Shown piece by piece: positions 44,450-53,290 of a stretch of 64,000 bases of DNA. Position 1 is the first letter of the stretch, and each line of letters starts with the position of its first letter. This stretch comes from Nitrospirota bacterium (GTDB lineage: Bacteria > Nitrospirota > Nitrospiria > Nitrospirales > UBA8639). Below the pieces are notes generated by a model. That model was not told where the DNA came from and searched no databases. It saw only the letters and a list, made by a program, of their open reading frames with translations. The position numbers were made by a program, and so were the translations under genes. Location of the stretch: the NCBI GenBank assembly GCA_011088105.1, contig JAALKI010000005.1, positions 36,416 through 100,415 on the forward strand. Direction: 5' to 3'.

Positions 44450-44692
44450 GGTTTGGGTTTTCTACTTTCATAGTTATTCACACTCCTTCTTTACACGTGT
44501 CTTGGTGCCGATTGCACCGGCTTCCCAGATGAGCCATTAGCCCTTGACGATCTGTTGAGGCGTGATTCCTTTCTTCAGAAGGTCTCAGCTATGAAGACTC
44601 CGATTGCGATCGTCGTCAGTGTCATCTTCATGGGGGCACTTCAAATTGCGACCTGACTGGTTAGCCAAATTGATCTATGCTGACAACCGAGC

Positions 44693-45022
44693 TCACTTTT
44701 TTTCTAATTGATAATGTGCTCCCAATGGGCAATCATGGAAATTCCCGTTTACAATGATCCCTTTGTGATCCGCCGTAACTGATTTTGTGCATGTGCCTTT
44801 CCCCTGTTGGGTAGACCAGTTATGATGCCAGGTATAGACCGACCGACCATCTTGTAGTGTCTCTTCCTTATCCGGTGCTCCCCATCGTTTAAAAAGCTGA
44901 TCTTTATGATGCCCTTTCTGTGAGTCCATAATTTTCTTTTCGGGCAACGTGCATCCCACGAATAGGCTCAGACAAAGGATCAATTGAATACTCCATAGTG
45001 TGCTCATGCTTCTCATTCTCAT
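44693..45022 (-). CDS. Small lipoprotein of unknown function
   Basis: A 109-residue protein with a lipoprotein signal (LILCLSLFVGC, lipidated Cys near residue 24) and a short mature domain containing QLFKRWGAPDKEETLQDGRSVYTW, which looks like the SmpA/OmlA-type beta-beta fold found in small outer-membrane lipoproteins, and two later cysteines (CTKS and HDCPLG) that may form a disulfide. The ATG at 45022 has aggagg just upstream, strong support for expression. It is the only well supported protein gene between the tRNA and the zinc-ribbon gene. Function unknown. Confidence 0.78.
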   Translation of the reverse strand: MRMRSMSTLWSIQLILCLSLFVGCTLPEKKIMDSQKGHHKDQLFKRWGAPDKEETLQDGRSVYTWHHNWSTQQGKGTCTKSVTADHKGIIVNGNFHDCPLGAHYQLEKK

Positions 45023-45600
45023 CTGACCTCCTATGTGAGAGTCTATTCGAATCTAACCCTCTTTCTCTAAAAATGCGTTGACAGTCAACTTTGGTTTCAT
45101 GGGCATGGAGCTGATCGACCGCACCAGGGTCATGCTAGCGTTACCATGACTAGAATAACCGTCATCTCTTGCCGAATCTACCAGCTATACTTCAGAAGAT
45201 GTTGTTCATGTGTTTGGCTGAGAGGCTGAAGGGCTGTGTCTTATGGTTTAACCTTCCTTCCAACTCGCCATGAAAAATGAGAAGAACGAGCACATTACGA
45301 GATCATACTTGCCATCAAATAAGAGATCAAACCGTGCCTTTTTGATTATCTGCGGAATTCCATGTTTGGATTGAACCGATTCATCAGAGAAAACGACTGA
45401 TGAGAAAAGGGCAGTACCCATGAATATGGAACGTATTAGGGGAAAGTCTATGGCATGGAAGAAAAAACATGTTCCTTAGAATAAGAAAATTCTACATTTT
45501 TAATCTATATTGTATCTCCGGAATTTTTAGGATCCAGATACAGGTGTTTCCATGTTGCTGACAGGAGTGATTCAAAATAGAGGAAGAGGGAAGGCCCCTT
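45023..45600. other. Gene-poor stretch
   Basis: I see no supportable gene in these 578 bases. Composition is AT-rich toward the right end; a 6-base palindrome gttgac/gtcaac occurs near 45078-45090. Short open frames here have skewed composition. The last 80 bases should contain the promoter and binding site of the zinc-ribbon gene at 45601. Confidence 0.4.
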
Positions 45601-45744
45601 ATGATCGAAGAGTCTTTTAAACCAACATTTGGCAATCTTATTGAATACCATTGTACCCATTGTGGGTATAAATGGGATGCGGTTGAATGTCCTGCCCTAT
45701 GTCCTATGTGTTTCAGAAAGGATGATAGGCTCTTCAATGAATGA
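45601..45744 (+). CDS. 47-residue zinc-ribbon protein
   Basis: A very short gene. The product reads from MIEESFKPTF through an N-terminal pair of cysteines in YHCTHCGYKW and a second pair in CPALCPMCFRK to a short acidic tail. Spacing C-x2-C ... C-x2-C is that of a rubredoxin-like zinc ribbon or small iron/zinc site. A purine-rich binding sequence (gaggaagaggg) lies about 10-20 bases upstream. No signal peptide. Function unknown; it might be a regulatory or protein-contact module. The 3' end overlaps another possible small gene on the minus strand. Confidence 0.65.
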   Translation: MIEESFKPTFGNLIEYHCTHCGYKWDAVECPALCPMCFRKDDRLFNE

Positions 45745-45924
45745 AACACATTCTTGGTCGAGCATGAAAGCGACTCGTTCTTTACTGTGCTCACAGAAGC
45801 CTTTGAAAATGGTATAAATGCTGAACATGGTGAAATCTCCCGGCATGGCAGTAGTCAACCGTGTGTTTCCTTTACCTTCTAGCAATGTAAGCCAAGAATC
45901 GTATGGAAATACATACTTAGCCAT
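45697..45924 (-). CDS. Possible small protein on the minus strand
   Basis: A 75-residue open frame with ordinary protein composition (MAKYVFPYDSWLTLLEGKG, MPGDFTMFSIYTIFKGF). No domain or signal is recognised. The start ATG at 45924 has only a weak purine stretch upstream. The last 48 bases overlap the zinc-ribbon gene in antisense, and the beginning lies just past the end of the protease gene, 37 bases away. It is reported because composition looks real, but both overlapping small genes may not be expressed. Confidence 0.35.
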   Translation of the reverse strand: MAKYVFPYDSWLTLLEGKGNTRLTTAMPGDFTMFSIYTIFKGFCEHSKERVAFMLDQECVSFIEEPIILSETHRT

Positions 45925-45961
45925 AAGCAAACAGATAAGATTTTTTCCTGATGCCTATCGT

Positions 45962-46975
45962 TTAGGATTTTCCCAAGATCACCACGAAGGTCTGTTCTTG
46001 GTTGCCACGGAGTACAGTGATGGAAATAGATTGTCCTGGTATGGTGTGTTCAATGAGATAACTTTTTAACTGAGAAGAGGAGGTAATGATATGGTCTTCA
46101 ATCGATAGGAGAATATCACCTTTCCGAAGACCGCCTTGGCGAGCAGGGCCGGTGGCTTTGGCAACGGCAATTTTCCATGTGGTTCCTCTTTTGAGGGGCA
46201 TCATGCGAATGCCCAGTTTTGGGAAACCAGGATGGGTGTTCTCAATGAGGGCTCTCGCGATCCGTTGGATGAATGATCCAGGCACGGCAAAGGCCAATCG
46301 GCTACACCGACGTTCTCCTGAGTGTTCCTCTGTTTGAATGATACTCTGGATCATGCCCACAATCTCGCCTTGATGGTTAAAGAGGCCGCCGCCTGAGTTT
46401 CCACGACATGCCGAGAGATCAACTTGGAGGAGACGAGATTTTGTGGTTGGTAAAAAGGTGCGCTGATTGCCAACTCGACCAAATCCTATAGCGGGTCCCC
46501 ACCCTAGTGGATAGCCAACCGTAAAGACCTCTTCCCCCATGTTGGGCTCCTGCACTCCAAAGGGGTTAGATGTTAACGATGACGGGAGTGTGTCCCCAGC
46601 TAGGTGATAAAGGGCGATATCTAAAAATTCACTCACTCCAATAAATCTTGCCTGTAATTCATCAAATTGTCCGGTGAGAACATGAATCATAGGCGGGACG
46701 ATGATTTTGCCTCCTTCTGGCCGTTCCACGGCATGGCGGGCTGTGACAATATATCCGTTCCCAATATGTATGCCAGTACCTCGAATGGAAAATTGTTGAC
46801 GGTTTTCGGGTGTGGCGGTGTCCTCAAGAAATTTGAGAATGCCGACCGTCGAGCTTTTGGCTTTTTCAATGACAGACGATAATGGTTTGGAGGTCTCGTA
46901 GCTTAGCGCGGAGATAGGTGGTAATAGGATATTGGCAAGGCCAATAAGGATGATTGCTAGCCACGTATGAGCCAT
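45962..46975 (-). CDS. Exported trypsin-like serine protease with PDZ domain (HtrA/Deg type)
   Basis: The 337-residue protein has a signal peptide (WLAIILIGLANILLPPISAL), a trypsin-like domain with catalytic His in VTARHAVE (near residue 81), Asp in FLDIALYHL (near 118) and Ser in CRGNSGGGLFN (near 193), and one C-terminal PDZ domain (PARQGGLRKGDILLSIEDH). It should act in the periplasm on unfolded proteins or as a regulated protease. Members of the Deg family with one PDZ are of DegS or DegQ-like size. It is located 53 bases downstream of metG on the same strand. Confidence 0.92.
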   Translation of the reverse strand: MAHTWLAIILIGLANILLPPISALSYETSKPLSSVIEKAKSSTVGILKFLEDTATPENRQQFSIRGTGIHIGNGYIVTARHAVERPEGGKIIVPPMIHVLTGQFDELQARFIGVSEFLDIALYHLAGDTLPSSLTSNPFGVQEPNMGEEVFTVGYPLGWGPAIGFGRVGNQRTFLPTTKSRLLQVDLSACRGNSGGGLFNHQGEIVGMIQSIIQTEEHSGERRCSRLAFAVPGSFIQRIARALIENTHPGFPKLGIRMMPLKRGTTWKIAVAKATGPARQGGLRKGDILLSIEDHIITSSSQLKSYLIEHTIPGQSISITVLRGNQEQTFVVILGKS

Positions 46976-47028
46976 GAGTATGTCTTCACAAAAAATGCGT
47001 AGACTGTCCAGCGAATGCGTATAGTGCG

Positions 47029-49008
47029 TTATTTTATCATTGTGCCAGAAGGCACGTCATCTGAGATTGTCAGTAACCCCATGACCTCTTGCCCTCCTGC
47101 AGCTAATACCATTCCTTGGGACTCAATGCCCATGAGTTTTGCTGGCTTGAGATTCGCCACAACCACAATGGTTTTTCCCAGTAACGTTTCAGGTTCGTAG
47201 CGTTTGCCAATGCCAGCGACGATTTGGCGGATTTCCTCACCGACCTGCACTTGTAATTTAAGCAATTTCTCTGATTTGGGTACACGTTCGGCTTCGATAA
47301 CCTTTGCCACCTTGAGTTGGACTTTTTGAAATTCGTTAATGGTGATCTGTTGAGGGTCTGACGTCTTGTCCTGTGAACCCGGTGGCGTAAGCGTTGGTTC
47401 GTGAGAAATGGGATCCTGCGAATGTTCCACAGATTTCTCTCCTTTCTGTCTTGATGCGGTATCAATGCGTGGAAACAATGGGTTGCCTTTTGTGACCTGC
47501 GTGCCGGGTGTGAGCCTTCCCCATGTCACATCATGCTCTTGCAAGGGAATTGAAAAGTCTAGGGGGATGCCCAGTTGTTGCTTCATGTTTTTAGCTGTGG
47601 AAGGTAGAAAGGGATATAAGACGGCACAGAGAAGCCGCAATGTCTCGGTGGACTGATAGAGCACGGTATTCAGTCGATGCCGATTGTCAGGTTGCTTTGC
47701 TAACACCCATGGTGCGGTTTTATCGATATATTGGTTTGCAATTTGAATGAGACCCCAGATAGCCTCCAAAGCTCGGTGAAGCTCTAATCGTTCAGGCGAG
47801 AGATAGTCGGGTAACGTGGTCGAGATCAAGGTCTCTGCAGTTGTTTGCAGTTCGTGGTCGAGCTCAGTCTGTGTGGAAGGCTCTGGTTTTGGCACGTATC
47901 CGTCAGCAAACCGTTGGATCAACGTCACGGTCCTGCTCAACAGATTTCCCAGGCCATTGGCTAAATCGCTGGTATAACGGCCTGCTAGGGCTTCTCGTGA
48001 AAAATCGCCATCTTGTCCAAACGGAACCTCACGAAGGAGAAAATAGCGGAAAGCATCTGTCCCAAATTCTTTGACCATGGCTTCTGGGTCAACGACGTTC
48101 CCACGACTTTTTGACATCTTTTCGCCTTGAACAGTCCACCACCCATGGGCAAAAATCGTGTGAGGCAGCGGAAGGGCCATAGCAAAGAGCATCGTGGACC
48201 AATAGACGGCATGTGTTGTCAGAATATCTTTGCCGACGATGTGCAGGTTTGCCGGCCAGTATGGCGCGCGCGCTTTTGCGGGTGATAAATACTCAAGCGC
48301 TGACACATAGTTCATCAGCGCATCAAACCAAACATAGGTAACGTATTGCGGATCGAACGGTAAGGCGATGCCCCAGGCAAGGCGTGAGCATGGGCGAGAA
48401 ATGGAAAGATCTTCTAAGGGTTTGTTCAGAAAACCCAGGACTTCGTTTCGCCGGGATTCGGGTTTGATAAAGTGGGGATGGCTATGAATGTGGTCGATCA
48501 GCTGTTGCTGAAACTGTCCCATCCGGAAAAAGTAATTGCTTTCACTCAGACGTTCAACCGGTCGATGACAGTCGGGACAGAGGCCATCTGTGATATCTTT
48601 TTCCGTCCAAAACCGTTCGTCAAATGTACAATACCATCCAGCATATTCGGCACGATAAATAAGCCCTTTGTCATACAACTGTTGGAGTGCGCGTTGGACG
48701 ATGCTCTTGTGCTGGCTATCGGTTGTGCGAATAAAGGCATCGTGGGAAATCTCTAGGGTTTTCCATAGATTTTGGAATTGTGGGGTCAATCGATCACAGT
48801 GCTGTTGCGGATCAATATTGGCTTTTTCAGCGGCTTGTTGGACCTTCTGCCCATGTTCATCGAGACCTGTCAGAAAAAATGTGTCTCGATTCTGAAGACG
48901 AGCATACCGTGCCAACACATCAGCGGCAATGGTGGTGTATGCATGGCCAATATGTGGTACGTCATTGACATAATAAATGGGTGTTGTGAGGTAAAACGAC
49001 GAAGACAT
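47029..49008 (-). CDS. metG: Methionyl-tRNA synthetase, long form with C-terminal tRNA-binding domain
   Basis: The 659-residue enzyme has the class I signature PIYYVNDVPHIGHAY at the N-terminus, KMSKSRGNVVDPE near residue 297, an anticodon-binding helical region, and a fused C-terminal tRNA-binding (tRBD/OB) domain of about 105 residues (FQKVQLKVAKVIEAERVPKSEKLLKL, GIGKRYEPETLLGK). The zinc knuckle near residue 130-150 retains one CPDC pair. It charges initiator and elongator tRNA-Met. The ATG at 49008 follows ggggtcatgtc-type weak binding bases. holB lies 86 bases upstream on the same strand. Confidence 0.97.
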   Translation of the reverse strand: MSSSFYLTTPIYYVNDVPHIGHAYTTIAADVLARYARLQNRDTFFLTGLDEHGQKVQQAAEKANIDPQQHCDRLTPQFQNLWKTLEISHDAFIRTTDSQHKSIVQRALQQLYDKGLIYRAEYAGWYCTFDERFWTEKDITDGLCPDCHRPVERLSESNYFFRMGQFQQQLIDHIHSHPHFIKPESRRNEVLGFLNKPLEDLSISRPCSRLAWGIALPFDPQYVTYVWFDALMNYVSALEYLSPAKARAPYWPANLHIVGKDILTTHAVYWSTMLFAMALPLPHTIFAHGWWTVQGEKMSKSRGNVVDPEAMVKEFGTDAFRYFLLREVPFGQDGDFSREALAGRYTSDLANGLGNLLSRTVTLIQRFADGYVPKPEPSTQTELDHELQTTAETLISTTLPDYLSPERLELHRALEAIWGLIQIANQYIDKTAPWVLAKQPDNRHRLNTVLYQSTETLRLLCAVLYPFLPSTAKNMKQQLGIPLDFSIPLQEHDVTWGRLTPGTQVTKGNPLFPRIDTASRQKGEKSVEHSQDPISHEPTLTPPGSQDKTSDPQQITINEFQKVQLKVAKVIEAERVPKSEKLLKLQVQVGEEIRQIVAGIGKRYEPETLLGKTIVVVANLKPAKLMGIESQGMVLAAGGQEVMGLLTISDDVPSGTMIK

Positions 49009-49094
49009 GACCCCCCTACATTTCTTGCTGGAATTACGTAAATAATGAGAAACGACGACTAGTGTCTCTAGGCAAGATTGCCGAACATAGATTG

Positions 49095-50105
49095 TTACAC
49101 GGGAATGGCCCCACGAAGTTTCAGAAAAAAGTTCTCCAATCCTAATTGGAGGTTAACGTTACGTGACCTGGACCGTTCAAGCCCCTGGAGCTCTTCAATG
49201 AGGTTGATGAGCGCTTCTGGCGTTGTCAGGGCCACCAGGCGTTGTAATCCAGACATATGGTCTCGATCGAGAATCAATTGTGGATTGACGTCAAGGGAGA
49301 CCAAGAGCAGATCACGTAACGCATGAGTGAGCCAGTCAAGAGCTTCGGGAATGCGGCCTGCTTTGGCAAGCCGTTCGGTGGTATCAAATATTTGGGCCAC
49401 TGATTGGAGCGCGGTCCCTGAAACGAGAGAGAAAAATTCTTCTTGTGTCGCTCGAGCTTCTTCAAGATTGGCCTCAAGTGCTTGACCGATTCTTCTATTA
49501 CTCAGACGTGCTAAAAATCGGGCATCGCTTTCAGGCATGGCTCGTTTCAAGGCCAGTGCCCCTTCAACGTCTGACGTGGACGGTGAGGCAAAGCGTAGGG
49601 CAAGACATCGAGAGCGTATCGTGGCTGGGAGTGCAGACGGTTTACTCGTAATTAGAATAAACAGGCTGTACAGTGGTGGTTCTTCCAATGTCTTCAAGAG
49701 CGCATTGGCTGCACCTAAGGTGAGGCAATCGGCATCATTAATGAGACAGACTTTTTTCCATCCATAGAGTGGCCGATAGAGGGTATGATGTTCGAGGTCT
49801 CGAACACGGTCTATGGTGATTTGAGGATTCGCTTTTTCTCGGTCAGGTTCAATGAGTAACGTGTCTGGGTGCAGTCCCTGTTCAAGCTGCTGGCAACCGC
49901 GACAATGGCCACATGGGTCTTGCGTGGGACATTGCTCCGTTGTTGATTCACAGACAAAGGCTTGTGCAAAGCAGAGTCCCATACGACGCTTCCCAATGGC
50001 ATCGTCCCCATAGAAGAGATAGGCATGGGCAAGGTGATCGCGAGCTAAGATGCCTCGCAACTTCGTTTTGGCGTCTTGATGGCCGATGATATCACTGAAT
50101 GGCAT
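49095..50105 (-). CDS. holB: DNA polymerase III delta prime subunit
   Basis: Delta prime is part of the clamp loader. The 336-residue protein has an AAA+ fold with a degenerate P-loop (YGDDAIGKRRMG), normal for delta prime, a zinc finger CPTQDPCGHCRGC near residue 70, and sensor and arginine-finger region (DADCLTLGAANALLKTLEEPP) near residue 120. The ATG at 50105 gives the family N-terminus (PFSDIIGHQDAK); upstream in-frame codons extend into tmk and are rejected. The start overlaps the tmk stop by about 14 bases, indicating translational coupling. Confidence 0.94.
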   Translation of the reverse strand: MPFSDIIGHQDAKTKLRGILARDHLAHAYLFYGDDAIGKRRMGLCFAQAFVCESTTEQCPTQDPCGHCRGCQQLEQGLHPDTLLIEPDREKANPQITIDRVRDLEHHTLYRPLYGWKKVCLINDADCLTLGAANALLKTLEEPPLYSLFILITSKPSALPATIRSRCLALRFASPSTSDVEGALALKRAMPESDARFLARLSNRRIGQALEANLEEARATQEEFFSLVSGTALQSVAQIFDTTERLAKAGRIPEALDWLTHALRDLLLVSLDVNPQLILDRDHMSGLQRLVALTTPEALINLIEELQGLERSRSRNVNLQLGLENFFLKLRGAIPV

Positions 50106-50877
50106 GGTGTTGTGCTGTTCGGTGTTGAGAAGACGGTTGGGGCTTGCGCTTACGAGTCGATGCGGTCGCGTATGGTGTGAGACGTGAGAGCAATGCATCG
50201 ACCTTGTGTGCGACCTGTTGGGCAATGGTTTCTGCTGGAAGCCGTCCGTCAAGGGTCATAATACGGCCTGGTGCCTGTTCGGCAAGATGCCTGAATCCTT
50301 GTTGGACTCGGGTATGAAAAGCGCGAGATTCTCGATCCAGACGATTGTGTGTGGTGCTTGACAACCGTCGCTTCAGGCCTTGGCTTACCGGGACATCCAA
50401 CCAAAACGTACAATCTGGGAGAAGCCCTCCAGTTGCCCAACGATTTAATTGTTTGAGCTTCTCAAGGTTGAGGCCTCGACCGTATCCTTGGTAGGCCAGC
50501 GTCGAATCAATAAATCGGTCGCATAACAGGATAGCTCCTTGGAGCAGGCCGGGAATGATCACCTGCGCGACATGCTGGCTACGACAAGCCAAGATCAAAT
50601 GTGCTTCACATTGTGGTGTTAACGACTCGAGCTGACGGTTCTTTTTAGTTGGTTTTAAGAACAGATCACGGATTTGTTCACTCAGGAGAGTGCCTCCAGG
50701 TTCCCTGGTTTCAATCACCCGGTACCCACGATTGCGCAATGACTGGGCCAGGTGGTGGCATTGTGTCGTTTTCCCACAGCCTTCAATCCCTTCAAATGAA
50801 ATGAAGAGCCCTTTGCGATCGCGTTTCGTGAGAGGGACGATTGCTGATGGTTTGGCGTGAATGTTCACGGCTGTCAT
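50092..50877 (-). CDS. tmk: Thymidylate kinase
   Basis: Tmk phosphorylates dTMP to dTDP. The 261-residue protein has an N-terminal P-loop ISFEGIEGCGKTTQ (residues about 26-40), the DR(Y/F) motif in DRFIDSTLAYQGYGRG, and the REPGGT loop, all normal. It is longer than the usual 205-215 residues because of a 25-residue N-terminal extension and a polar C-terminal tail rich in Gln, His and Lys. A later internal Met would remove only the extension, so the exact start is not certain. tmk-holB is a common pair. Confidence 0.95.
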   Translation of the reverse strand: MTAVNIHAKPSAIVPLTKRDRKGLFISFEGIEGCGKTTQCHHLAQSLRNRGYRVIETREPGGTLLSEQIRDLFLKPTKKNRQLESLTPQCEAHLILACRSQHVAQVIIPGLLQGAILLCDRFIDSTLAYQGYGRGLNLEKLKQLNRWATGGLLPDCTFWLDVPVSQGLKRRLSSTTHNRLDRESRAFHTRVQQGFRHLAEQAPGRIMTLDGRLPAETIAQQVAHKVDALLSRLTPYATASTRKRKPQPSSQHRTAQHHAIQ

Positions 50878-51066
50878 CCTACAGCGAAGCCATTGATAAT
50901 CTCAAGAAAAGTCTTGAAGCCTGGACAAGAAGGCATGTACCATGCGAAGGGGGCTCGTACTAGATGATGAATGTAAGGAGTGCGACATTTATCTGATTGA
51001 ACCAGCGGTGCTACAAGCAACGATGAGTGGGTTTTCCCTAACAGAGTTCCAGCCCTTAAGGGGATT

Positions 51067-51753
51067 GTGCCGTTGAAACCATTCAGGGCGTTTCTTAATC
51101 GGTATTTTTTGACTGGGTTGCTTGTCATTACCCCGATTTGGGGAACCGTGCTTGTCCTCAAAACGCTGTTTGTCACGGTGGACAGCATTTTAGGCAATAT
51201 GCTCGCCGAGGCCGTGACCAAAGATTATTATGTGCCCGGGCTTGGCATTCTCACCCTCGTGCTCCTGATCTTTTTGGCTGGGATCATGGCCACGAATATT
51301 CTCGGTCGCCAAATGGTGAAACGGTGGGAGACTTTGCTGGATCGTGTTCCTATCGTGCGCGGCATCTATGCCACGCTCAAATCCATGATGGATATTCTAT
51401 CCTTTAAACAAAGGGAAAAATACAACAAGGTTGTCATGATCCAGTTTCCCAAGGACGGTAATTATTGTTTGGCGTTTGTGACGGGTGAAACGAGAGAAGA
51501 AGTGCAAGTCCTGGCTGATGAGCCGCTCATCCATGTTTACGTTCCCACGTCACCCAATCCCACGTCTGGCTACTTTTTGCTTATCCCGGAGCACGAAGTG
51601 CTGTCCGTTGATCTTTCCGTCGAAGAAGCGATGAAGCTGATTGTTTCTGGTGGGTTATATTCTTCATCCAAGTCGATGGGTGTTCCACCCGTGGTGCCAG
51701 TTTCCAACCACTCAGAGCATCACGACCACACTGTCGAAGTTCCCATACGATAA
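51067..51753 (+). CDS. DUF502-family membrane protein
   Basis: A 228-residue protein of the DUF502 family: N-terminal helix pair (FLTGLLVITPIWGTVLVLKTLF and GILTLVLLIFLAGIMATNIL), RVPIVRGIYATLKSMMDI, and a soluble beta-rich part with VPTSPNPTSGYFLLIP, the family hallmark. Plant homologues (COV) act in vascular patterning; the bacterial role is unknown. It is an inner-membrane protein. A GTG at 51067 is the start used; TTG at 51073 is also possible. It precedes glmU by 28 bases and is likely co-transcribed. Confidence 0.9.
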   Translation: MPLKPFRAFLNRYFLTGLLVITPIWGTVLVLKTLFVTVDSILGNMLAEAVTKDYYVPGLGILTLVLLIFLAGIMATNILGRQMVKRWETLLDRVPIVRGIYATLKSMMDILSFKQREKYNKVVMIQFPKDGNYCLAFVTGETREEVQVLADEPLIHVYVPTSPNPTSGYFLLIPEHEVLSVDLSVEEAMKLIVSGGLYSSSKSMGVPPVVPVSNHSEHHDHTVEVPIR

Positions 51754-51781
51754 ACGAATTCATGCAAGGAGTACGGAAACA

Positions 51782-53206
51782 ATGGCACACATAGCGGCAG
51801 TAATCATGGCGGCTGGGTTAGGAAAACGAATGCGGTCGAAAAAGGCCAAGGTCATGCACCCCGTGGCTGGCCGGCCCATGATTTGGTACATGATCAACGT
51901 GATGGGCCAATTAGTCGATTCAAAAGTGGTCCTGGTTCTCGGACATGGGGCTGAGCAAGTGCATGCCTATGTGGACAAGCAACAAGACCTGCGGGCTTCG
52001 ATTGATGTGGTGCAGCAGCCGACTCAGCTTGGAACGGGCGATGCGGTAAAACAAGCCCAAGCGGTCTTGATGCCAGATGATGAACCTCTTGCCACGTCGT
52101 GTTTGATTGTGAATGGCGATACGCCCTTGCTGACGGCATCGACGCTGCAATGTCTTCTGATGCATCATCAAGCTGAACAGGCTATGGTGACGATGTTGAC
52201 GACCAACTTCCCGGATCCTCACGGCTACGGCCGCGTGGTTCGAAGCGTCGCCCATGACGTCATCAAGATTGTGGAAGATCGTGATGCGACACCAGAAGAA
52301 TTAGCCATTCACGAAGTGAACGTGGGGACGTATGTCGTTGATAGCCAATTTTTGTTCAACGCGTTGAATCAGATCGAACCGCGCAATGCCCAAGGGGAAT
52401 ACTATTTAACGGATATCGTGTCGATCGCAGTGCAAGAAGAAGTTCGTGTCTCCGCGGTGAAAACGCAGGATGCCACGGAATGTTGGGGGATCAATACCCG
52501 AGAGCATCTTGCTCTTGCTGAACAGGCCATGCGAGGACGGATTCGGACACACTGGTTACGCGAAGGGGTGACAATGTTGGATCCAGCCACAACGATGATT
52601 GATGATGGCGTTCAACTTGGTCAAGATACAGTGTTGCATCCTCATGTAACGCTGGAAGGGCAGACAACGATTGGTGAAGATTGCGTGATTCGTGCCCATA
52701 CGCGTATTACGGATAGTCAAATCGGCAATTGCGTCGTGGTCGAAGATTGTTGCGTGATGGAAAAAGCTGTCCTTGAAGACGGTGCGTCGGTTGGTCCCTT
52801 TGCCAGACTGCGCGCTGGTACCGTGTTACAACAAAAAGCCAAAGTTGGGAACTTTGTCGAAGTGAAAAATACGGTATTAGGTGAGGGCAGCAAAGCCGGT
52901 CATTTATCATATTTGGGTGATGGTATCATTGGGAAACATGTCAATGTTGGCGCCGGAACGATTACCTGCAACTACGACGGGTTTCGAAAATCCCAGACCG
53001 TTATTGAGGATGGGGTCTTTATCGGGAGTGGCTCTCAGCTCATCGCACCCGTGACAATTGGACAAGGTGCCGTTGTTGCGGCCGGATCGACGATCACAGA
53101 TGATGTCCCGTCTGATGCGGTATCCCTTTCTCGGGTCGAACAAGAAAATCGCAAACAGGCGGCGGCTCGGCGTCGTGATGCACAGACCAAAGCATCAGAC
53201 AAATGA
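51782..53206 (+). CDS. glmU: Bifunctional GlmU (UDP-GlcNAc pyrophosphorylase / GlcN-1-P acetyltransferase)
   Basis: The 474-residue enzyme makes UDP-N-acetylglucosamine for cell wall and lipopolysaccharide. The N-terminal uridyltransferase has AAGLGKRMRSKKAKVMHPVAGRPM, and the C-terminal half is a left-handed beta helix with hexapeptide repeats, KAGHLSYLGD and NYDGFRK active-site loops. The ATG at 51782 follows aaggag at 51765-51770; the frame is open further upstream into the DUF502 gene, but the GlmU N-terminus begins here. glmS follows 84 bases later, so both hexosamine steps are in one cluster. Confidence 0.97.
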   Translation: MAHIAAVIMAAGLGKRMRSKKAKVMHPVAGRPMIWYMINVMGQLVDSKVVLVLGHGAEQVHAYVDKQQDLRASIDVVQQPTQLGTGDAVKQAQAVLMPDDEPLATSCLIVNGDTPLLTASTLQCLLMHHQAEQAMVTMLTTNFPDPHGYGRVVRSVAHDVIKIVEDRDATPEELAIHEVNVGTYVVDSQFLFNALNQIEPRNAQGEYYLTDIVSIAVQEEVRVSAVKTQDATECWGINTREHLALAEQAMRGRIRTHWLREGVTMLDPATTMIDDGVQLGQDTVLHPHVTLEGQTTIGEDCVIRAHTRITDSQIGNCVVVEDCCVMEKAVLEDGASVGPFARLRAGTVLQQKAKVGNFVEVKNTVLGEGSKAGHLSYLGDGIIGKHVNVGAGTITCNYDGFRKSQTVIEDGVFIGSGSQLIAPVTIGQGAVVAAGSTITDDVPSDAVSLSRVEQENRKQAAARRRDAQTKASDK

Positions 53207-53290
53207 AGACCATGCGCTGCGGTTATGTATTGACCGAGGGGTAAGACAAGATCACGTGCATATGTGGGGTTTAACAGAAAGGTCACATTC

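Noticed and set aside
44173..44532. 119-residue plus-strand frame behind the tRNA
   Set aside because: Antisense to the pentapeptide-repeat remnant, with no known motif and no binding site; treated as chance.
45492..45794. 100-residue minus-strand frame
   Set aside because: Antisense to the zinc-ribbon gene, Ser/His-rich low-quality composition, no start signal.
53207..53290. glmS ribozyme before glmS
   Set aside because: The 84-base leader is too short and shows no ribozyme core; that ribozyme is mainly found in Firmicutes.
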